9,417 nt of DNA from Candidatus Faecivivens stercorigallinarum (GTDB lineage Bacteria > Bacillota > Clostridia > Oscillospirales > Ruminococcaceae). Position 1 is the first letter of the stretch. The number at the start of each line of letters is the position of its first letter. This document shows, one piece after another, positions 6,444 to 9,417 of the stretch. The notes beneath the pieces are model-generated. The model had not been told where the DNA came from, did no database searches, and was given only the letters and a program-made list of their open reading frames with translations. Location of the stretch: the NCBI GenBank assembly GCA_018715465.1, contig DVLN01000087.1, positions 1 to 9,417 of the forward strand. Reading direction: 5' to 3'. The translations under genes and the position numbers were made by a program.

Positions 6444-7933
6444 TGGCTGTGCCGGTGAAATATGGAATGGCAGAAAGCCTGTCTCAGCAGGAGCGGGAGC
6501 TGGCCTGCGTACTGTACCGCGATTACCGTACGATGATCCGGGGCAAGGCGGCCAGATTGACACGGAACCAGGATGACTGCGATGATCTGGTGCAGGACTG
6601 TTATATCAGGCTGCTGACCCATATTGACCGTCTGGTCGGACTGCACCAGACGGTCAAGCTCCGGCAACCGCCGGTCGATGGCGCTCAGTTCCGCTTGGAG
6701 TGTCTTGAGTTTTTCCCGTCCGGCAGACTCCTTCTGCGCGAGAATTTTTTCACGCAGCTTTTCCCGGCTGTTCTGCGCCCATATCGCCTTGCAGCGGATG
6801 TCCGTCAATACGATTTGCGTCAACACCTTCTGGTTGATGTAGTGGGACGAACAGGCATTTTTGCCGCCCGAAGCGTACCGGTTGCAGACATATGCCTTGT
6901 ACTCCGGTTCTTTGTCAGACACCTTTTTACGGTAATCCCGCATATACCGCATGGAGGAACCACAGTCCATGCACCGGAGCAGACCGCCGAACAGAGAAAC
7001 AGTGCCGCTTTTTCCGCAGCGCCCTCTGGCGGGGTGGTTGTCCATCCGCTGCACGGCGTCCCACACATCCTGAGAAATCAGCGGCTCGTGGGTGTTCTCC
7101 ACCCTGATCCACTCGCTCTCCGGCTTACTGACCTGCTTGTGATTCTTGTAGGAGACAGTGCCCGTCTTGTTCTGTACCATGTGGCCGAGATACACCTCGT
7201 TGCGGAGGATGGTTTTCACCGTCACATCATTCCAGAACGGCGTTTCGCCCCGGTGATTCTCCCGTCCCTCCGCCATGTAGTAAAAGGTTCTGGGCGCGGG
7301 GATTTTTTCTGCGTTGAGAATCAGGGCAATTTTGCGGAAACCGTTGCCCTGCAATCTCAGGTCAAAGATGTGCCGCACTACCGGAGCAGTCACCGGGTCA
7401 ATCTCCAGAATGTGCTTGTCTGCCGTGCTCTTCCGGTAGCCGAGGGGAGCATAGCAGCCCACATATTTCCCAGCCTTGAAGGTGGACAGCTTCACCGCCT
7501 TGATTTTGTTGCTGGTGTCCCGTGCATAGAGGTCGTTCATGACATTTTTCAGAATGACCAGCATTTCATTGTTCTTGCGGATGGTGTCTACCCCATCATT
7601 GAGGGCGATGAAGCGGCAGCCAAGAGACGGAAAAATGAAGTCGGTATATTTGCCCGCTTCAATGTAATCACGACCGAGCCTGCTGAGATCTTTGGTTAGA
7701 ACCAAATTGATTTTCCGGTCGGTCGCGTCCTGTACCAACCGGTTGAACCCGGGCCGGTCGAAGGTTGTCCCTGAGACTCCGTCATCGCAGTAGTAGTCAT
7801 AGAACGTCCAGCCCTGTTCCCGCACATACCGGGCGAGCATTTCCTTTTGATTTTCGATTGATACAGACTCACCGGCGCGTTCGTCGTCCCGGCTCAGTCT
7901 GGCATAGATTCCAACACTGTATTGTTCCTGCAT
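6410..7933 (-). CDS. Large serine recombinase, C-terminally truncated and fused to read-through sequence
   Basis: A TnpX/TndX-like large serine recombinase for excision and integration of its element through a covalent 5'-phosphoserine intermediate. The resolvase-type catalytic domain starts with YARLS (10-14; S14 the nucleophile) and contains LTKDLSRLGRD. A Recombinase domain (PF07508-like) follows (LGYRKS to WNDVTVKTILRNEVYLG), then a zinc ribbon with Cys321, Cys324, Cys350 and Cys361, and the start of the coiled coil (LQAELSAIDRRLPELDRLVQ). Native sequence ends near residue 431 at 6641-6643. The remaining 76 residues are antisense sigma and surface-gene sequence to a stop at 6410. Family members usually have about 530 residues or more, so the rest of the coiled coil and the C-terminal domain (often DUF4368) appear lost. 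Since those parts help control synapsis, activity is doubtful. Start ATG has GGGAGG 12 bp upstream; it has its own promoter. Confidence 0.9.
   Translation of the reverse strand: MQEQYSVGIYARLSRDDERAGESVSIENQKEMLARYVREQGWTFYDYYCDDGVSGTTFDRPGFNRLVQDATDRKINLVLTKDLSRLGRDYIEAGKYTDFIFPSLGCRFIALNDGVDTIRKNNEMLVILKNVMNDLYARDTSNKIKAVKLSTFKAGKYVGCYAPLGYRKSTADKHILEIDPVTAPVVRHIFDLRLQGNGFRKIALILNAEKIPAPRTFYYMAEGRENHRGETPFWNDVTVKTILRNEVYLGHMVQNKTGTVSYKNHKQVSKPESEWIRVENTHEPLISQDVWDAVQRMDNHPARGRCGKSGTVSLFGGLLRCMDCGSSMRYMRDYRKKVSDKEPEYKAYVCNRYASGGKNACSSHYINQKVLTQIVLTDIRCKAIWAQNSREKLREKILAQKESAGREKLKTLQAELSAIDRRLPELDRLVQSDQTVNMGQQPDITVLHQIIAVILVPCQSGRLAPDHRTVIAVQYAGQLPLLLRQAFCHSIFHRHSHYTSLPCESTR
6443..6643 (+). 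pseudogene. Truncated sigma-70-family RNA polymerase sigma factor (region 2 only)
   Basis: From ATG(6443), overlapping the preceding stop as TAATG, the frame encodes about 67 sigma-like residues: MAVPVKYGMAESLSQQEREL, then YRDYRTMIRGKAARLTRNQDDCDDLVQDCYIRLLTHIDRLVGL. The pattern of a helix with RGKA.RLT followed by D.DDLVQD.YIRLL is sigma region 2.1-2.2, the core-RNAP-binding part of ECF-like sigma factors. Regions 2.3/2.4 and 4, which bind -10 and -35 DNA, are missing: after CTG(6641-6643) the frame reads antisense recombinase sequence. It stays open to 7699, but those residues are a shadow. Without region 4 it cannot work as a normal sigma. Translational coupling to the surface protein and the non-sigma-A promoters upstream suggest it once controlled this locus; that is inference. 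The missing 3' part could lie at the far end of the element. Confidence 0.8.
6624..6657. repeat. Perfect 13-bp inverted repeat spanning the sigma/recombinase junction
   Basis: TTGACCGTCTGGT (6624-6636) and ACCAGACGGTCAA (6645-6657) are exact reverse complements around an 8-bp spacer CGGACTGC, total 34 bp. The left arm is in sigma sequence (IDRLV), the right arm in recombinase sequence (LDRLV on the minus strand). Large serine recombinase att sites are often imperfect inverted repeats of about this size, so this may be the hybrid attachment site; it may also be a scar of rearrangement between inverted microhomologies. Confidence 0.6.
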
Positions 7934-7968
7934 TTTCTTCTTTAACCTCCCGAAATGCAGTGCGTATC

Positions 7969-7989
7969 ACAATCAGAAATCCTGATTGT
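7969..7989. promoter_or_regulatory. Inverted repeat at the recombinase transcription start
   Basis: ACAATCAG and CTGATTGT form perfect 8-bp arms around AAATC. The element lies immediately downstream of the recombinase -10, covering the expected transcription start, the standard place for a repressor operator. A short 5'-end hairpin in the mRNA is the alternative. Confidence 0.55.
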
Positions 7990-8018
7990 ATTATACCACT
8001 GCGCCGTTGTTGATTCCA
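7990..8018 (-). promoter_or_regulatory. Promoter of the recombinase gene, extended -10 type
   Basis: On the minus strand TATAAT (7990-7995) is preceded directly by TGG (7996-7998), an extended -10. A weak -35 TGGAAT (8013-8018) sits 17 bp upstream. It lies between the small accessory ORF and the recombinase, so the recombinase can be transcribed independently. Confidence 0.7.
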
Positions 8019-8037
8019 CTGGGCAAAGTGCCGGGAT

Positions 8038-8229
8038 TCACTGCGCCCTTTCCAACTTTTTCATCGTCAGGGCATCCAGCATATCGCCCATCACCAGGTC
8101 TCCGGCAAAGAAGCTGCGAACATGGTAGACGGTGCCGTCCTCCATATAGAGGTCGAGTTGGTCGGGGATTCCCAATTTCTTTAATGCCTGCGGACGGTCA
8201 TTTTCAATTCGGTTATACTGTTTCTCCAT
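8038..8229 (-). CDS. Small accessory protein of the mobile element (63 residues)
   Basis: The protein starts MEKQYNRIENDRPQALKKLG, continues IPDQLDLYMEDGTVYHVRSF and ends FAGDLVMGDMLDALTMKKLERAQ. The frame is open further upstream, but ATG at 8229 is chosen because GGAGG (minus strand, 8240-8244) lies 10 bp before it. I recognise it only as the kind of short conserved ORF found beside serine recombinases in Firmicutes elements; no enzymatic motif, DNA-binding helix or membrane segment is clear. It has a compact acidic, mixed alpha/beta look. It is co-oriented with the recombinase and ends 105 bp before it. A role as recombination directionality factor is conceivable from size and place only. 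Confidence 0.7.
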   Translation of the reverse strand: MEKQYNRIENDRPQALKKLGIPDQLDLYMEDGTVYHVRSFFAGDLVMGDMLDALTMKKLERAQ

Positions 8230-8271
8230 ATTCAAAAATCCTCCGTATTCGTCGTGTGTAGCACAGCAGCC

Positions 8272-8323
8272 CACCGCAGTCAAGGAATCGGCTTCGCCTC
8301 GCTGCGCGTCCTTGACAGCGGTG
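8272..8323 (-). repeat. Long hairpin in the leader of the small accessory ORF
   Basis: CACCGCAGTCAAGGA (8272-8286) pairs with TCCTTGACAGCGGTG (8309-8323): 15-nt arms, one mismatch, 22-nt loop that itself contains a small GGC-TTC-GCC hairpin. It lies about 40 bp upstream of the small ORF on the minus strand, and would fold in its mRNA or in single-stranded DNA during transfer. Confidence 0.65.
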
Positions 8324-8341
8324 TTCTGCCGTGCAGATGGG

Positions 8342-8388
8342 TAACCAAGGCGGCAAAGCCGCCCTTTGCAAAAGGCTTTGACTGGTTA
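8342..8388. repeat. Nested and alternative stem-loops
   Basis: TAACCA (8342-8347) pairs with TGGTTA (8383-8388) around GGCGGC-AAA-GCCGCC (8349-8363). An alternative, mutually exclusive stem is CAAAGCC (8354-8360) with GGCTTTG (8374-8380). Two competing folds in a leader are typical of attenuation-type control, but there is no obvious leader peptide or ligand motif. Confidence 0.5.
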
Positions 8389-8682
8389 TGATTCTGTTTA
8401 CATGACGCACTCCTTCCCGCTGGCGGGGAGGGCGGACGGAGAAAAAAGAAAAGAGCCGCATGACGGTAAAAAATCTTCCCATACCGACATCACAGAAACC
8501 CACGCGGGTTTCTGCGTTCATGCGGCATTAGGAAGACTTCGCTTCGTCAGCGGCTCCACAGCACAGCTTACTTTATTTGATTGATTTTAGTATATCAGGA
8601 ACAGAAGTTCGAGTCAAGGCTTGCAGAGCAAAAAGTGTTCGTGTTGGCGTAAAAAACGCACTGCAAAAGGGCTTTGAACTGG
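8367..8682. repeat. Imperfect direct repeat of about 20 bp, 295 bp apart
   Basis: TGCAAAAGGCTTTGACTGG (8367-8385) recurs at 8662-8682 with one extra G after AAAGG and one extra A before CTGG. The two copies flank the structured block between them. No function is known to me; they may be binding sites or the trace of an internal duplication. Confidence 0.5.
8453..8556. repeat. Nested inverted-repeat block, candidate transfer-origin or structural element
   Basis: Within about 100 bp there are three nested complementary pairs: GCCGCATGA (8455-8463) with TCATGCGGC (8518-8526); a strong 9-bp hairpin CAGAAACCC (8493-8501) with GGGTTTCTG (8506-8514), loop ACGC; and TCTTCC (8474-8479) with GGAAGA (8531-8536). 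GAGCCGC (8453-8459) can instead pair with GCGGCTC (8550-8556). No plausible gene overlaps. Such density of structure beside a recombinase module suggests oriT, an att-proximal binding region or a structured RNA; no relaxase is in view to support oriT. Confidence 0.55.
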
Positions 8683-8691
8683 GATTTGAGA

Positions 8692-8775
8692 GAATAGCAA
8701 GCACAGTAAGTGTATGTACACTTGCAGAAAAACGGTGCTTGCCATACCGGAGTGACTTGCTGAATAGCAAGCACA
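8692..8775. repeat. Iteron-like cluster of GCAAG(C/T)(A/G)(C/T) repeats
   Basis: GAATAGCAAGCACA occurs twice in direct orientation (8692-8705 and 8762-8775). Inverted copies lie between: GTGCTTGC (8735-8742), ACACTTGC (8718-8725), and CTTGC (8756-8760), which forms a hairpin with GCAAG (8767-8771). AAGTGT (8708-8713) and ACACTT (8718-8723) form a further hairpin nested between GCAAGCAC and GTGCTTGC. This looks like a multi-site protein-binding region such as a transfer origin, replication origin or recombinase accessory site. No protein is seen that would use it. Confidence 0.6.
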
Positions 8776-8804
8776 TCCGATGTGGCCACACACCGGTAAA
8801 ATGA

Positions 8805-8847
8805 GCGTTCCGAGCTGTCAGCCGGAACGCCATTTTTCTATTTTGGG
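8805..8847 (+). terminator. Hairpin with T-rich tail, possible intrinsic terminator
   Basis: GCGTTCCG (8805-8812) pairs with CGGAACGC (8823-8830) with a 10-nt loop, followed by CATTTTTCTATTTT. The shape fits a plus-strand rho-independent terminator, although no plus-strand gene ends just upstream, so it may instead insulate the MarR promoter or belong to the structured region. Confidence 0.55.
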
Positions 8848-8917
8848 AGCACCCAAACCCCAAGAAGCGTAGTCCCTCAGGCAATCGTAAATCATTTGTG
8901 AATTCTCGTGATAAGAC

Positions 8918-8946
8918 TTGACAGGTTTCCGAGTTCGGACTATAAT
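8918..8946 (+). promoter_or_regulatory. Consensus sigma-A promoter of the marR-like gene
   Basis: TTGACA (8918-8923) and TATAAT (8941-8946) are both perfect matches separated by exactly 17 bp. An unregulated promoter of this quality would be very strong, and symmetric elements inside and after it indicate repression. The expected start is near 8953. Confidence 0.93.
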
Positions 8947-8974
8947 AAAAACAAGAGTCCTACCACGGACACTT
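8928..8974. promoter_or_regulatory. Candidate operators for autoregulation of the MarR-like gene
   Basis: TCCGA-GT-TCGGA (8928-8939) lies inside the -35/-10 spacer, and AAGAGTCC (8953-8960) with GGACACTT (8967-8974), one mismatch and a 6-bp spacer, lies over the transcription start. MarR proteins bind as dimers to palindromes of about this size overlapping their own promoters. Confidence 0.6.
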
Positions 8975-8989
8975 AAAAGAAGGTGCCTT

Positions 8990-9417
8990 ATGAATCACAC
9001 AGCCAAGGAGCAACTTGAAATGATTAACCAGCAAATGAAGGAACTCGCAGGTATTTACAGAACCGCGGTCAGCAGTCTCGGTATCTCTGAGAATGAGTTT
9101 TGGATTTGGTATGCGCTCATCAGCATGGAGGAAGAACTATCGCAACAGGACATCTGCGGTATGTGGTCATTTTCAAAGCAAACGGTCAACACTATCATCT
9201 CCCACATGGTAAAAAACAAGTATGTCACCTTAGAGGTTGTTCCCGGCACACGCAATCGAAAAAATATCCATCTGACAGAGAAAGGCAGGGAATTTGGCGA
9301 AAGCGTTATCGTGCCGATTTTCAACGCTGAGGTGCGCGCTTTGGAACGCATCCCGCTGACGGAGAGAGCAGCTTGTATTGCCGTACTCGCAAAATATGCA
9401 GAACTGCTCAAGGAGGA
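8990..9417 (+). CDS. MarR-family transcriptional regulator, 3' end outside the window
   Basis: The first 142 residues are visible, from ATG(8990) with AGAAGG (8978-8983) 6 bp upstream; the frame has no stop before the window edge, but the protein is nearly complete by MarR standards. Residues about 1-48 form the N-terminal dimerisation helices. The winged helix-turn-helix follows: QQDICGMW, recognition helix SKQTVNTIISHMVKN (62-76), and wing VVPGTRNRKNIHLTEKGREFG (83-103) ending in the LTEKG typical of the family. Residues 104-142 form the C-terminal dimerisation helices. As a dimer it would repress its own operon and likely a downstream exporter or stress gene; that target is not in view. 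The gene is transcribed away from the recombinase, behind a consensus promoter with palindromes. The preceding 700 bp holds no gene. Confidence 0.93.
   Translation, partial: MNHTAKEQLEMINQQMKELAGIYRTAVSSLGISENEFWIWYALISMEEELSQQDICGMWSFSKQTVNTIISHMVKNKYVTLEVVPGTRNRKNIHLTEKGREFGESVIVPIFNAEVRALERIPLTERAACIAVLAKYAELLKE

Larger units (their letters stand above)
6641..9417. mobile_element. Mobile-element DNA, left junction at about 6641, right end outside the window
   Basis: The region begins where sigma coding sequence turns into antisense recombinase, and contains a large serine recombinase, a small accessory ORF, a highly structured 700-bp intergenic region and a MarR-type regulator. This arrangement fits the end of a serine-recombinase-type transposon or integrative element found widely in gut Firmicutes. 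No relaxase, conjugation gene or resistance gene is visible. Whether the MarR gene is element cargo or lies beyond an unseen right boundary cannot be told here. Confidence 0.65.

Noticed and set aside
6227..7699. 490-codon plus-strand open frame
   Set aside because: Only the 6443-6643 part is sigma-like. Before 6443 it is an alternative frame of the surface-protein gene, and after 6643 it is antisense to the recombinase, which has clear domains.
8573..8884. 103-codon minus-strand open frame in the structured region
   Set aside because: It overlaps the iteron array and the 8805-8830 hairpin, has an odd Cys/Phe/Thr-rich composition and no ribosome binding site; non-coding structure explains the region better.
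9055..9411. 118-codon minus-strand open frame at the right edge
   Set aside because: Antisense to the MarR-family gene, whose winged-helix motif, ribosome binding site and promoter are clear.

Overview
The window reads as chromosomal DNA of a Gram-positive, probably gut-associated Clostridia member (Oscillospiraceae/Ruminococcaceae-like). The basis is strong AGGAGG-type ribosome binding sites, a consensus sigma-A promoter, BspA-type leucine-rich repeats joined to aromatic cell-wall-binding repeats, and a Firmicutes-type large serine recombinase. No rRNA, tRNA or CRISPR array was seen. The assignment is inference from protein style; no marker gene fixes the taxon.

Positions 1-2432 hold a two-gene unit: a small unrecognised helical protein (70-573) followed 2 bp later by the membrane AAA+ zinc protease FtsH (576-2393), closed by a clear intrinsic terminator (2403-2432).

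Positions 2433-6643 hold a surface-protein locus. Two secreted paralogues (2579-3916 and 4116-6443) carry about 107-115 residue cell-wall-binding-type repeats; the second also has an N-terminal BspA-like leucine-rich region. Both are preceded by the same promoter-like element (TGCAAC TTTTT, then AAAGTGT, 16 bp between AAC and GTGT), which fits an ECF sigma promoter better than a sigma-A promoter. The stop codon of the second gene overlaps (TAATG) the start of a sigma-70-family gene whose product keeps only region 2 (about 67 residues). The natural reading is a small self-contained regulon: a sigma factor made with, and perhaps driving, its surface-protein genes.

At about 6641-6643 the sigma gene stops being sigma-like and becomes the antisense of a large serine recombinase gene (minus strand, start 7933). 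The recombinase is itself cut at this junction: about 431 native residues remain, and its reading frame then runs 76 codons into antisense sigma and surface-protein sequence. The junction sits inside a 13-bp perfect inverted repeat with an 8-bp spacer. It is therefore either a mobile-element/host junction made by serine recombination or a deletion/rearrangement scar. Both genes on either side are broken by it.

From 6641 to the right edge is mobile-element DNA: recombinase with its own promoter and palindrome, a 63-residue accessory ORF (minus strand), about 700 bp without a gene but packed with hairpins and short repeats (candidate transfer-origin or regulatory region), and a MarR-family regulator (8990 to the window edge) behind a perfect TTGACA-17-TATAAT promoter. 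The other end of the element is outside the window. The most interesting possibility is that an element splits a sigma gene controlling neighbouring surface proteins, which would make it a skin-element-like switch if it can excise; the less exciting alternative is a decayed insertion.
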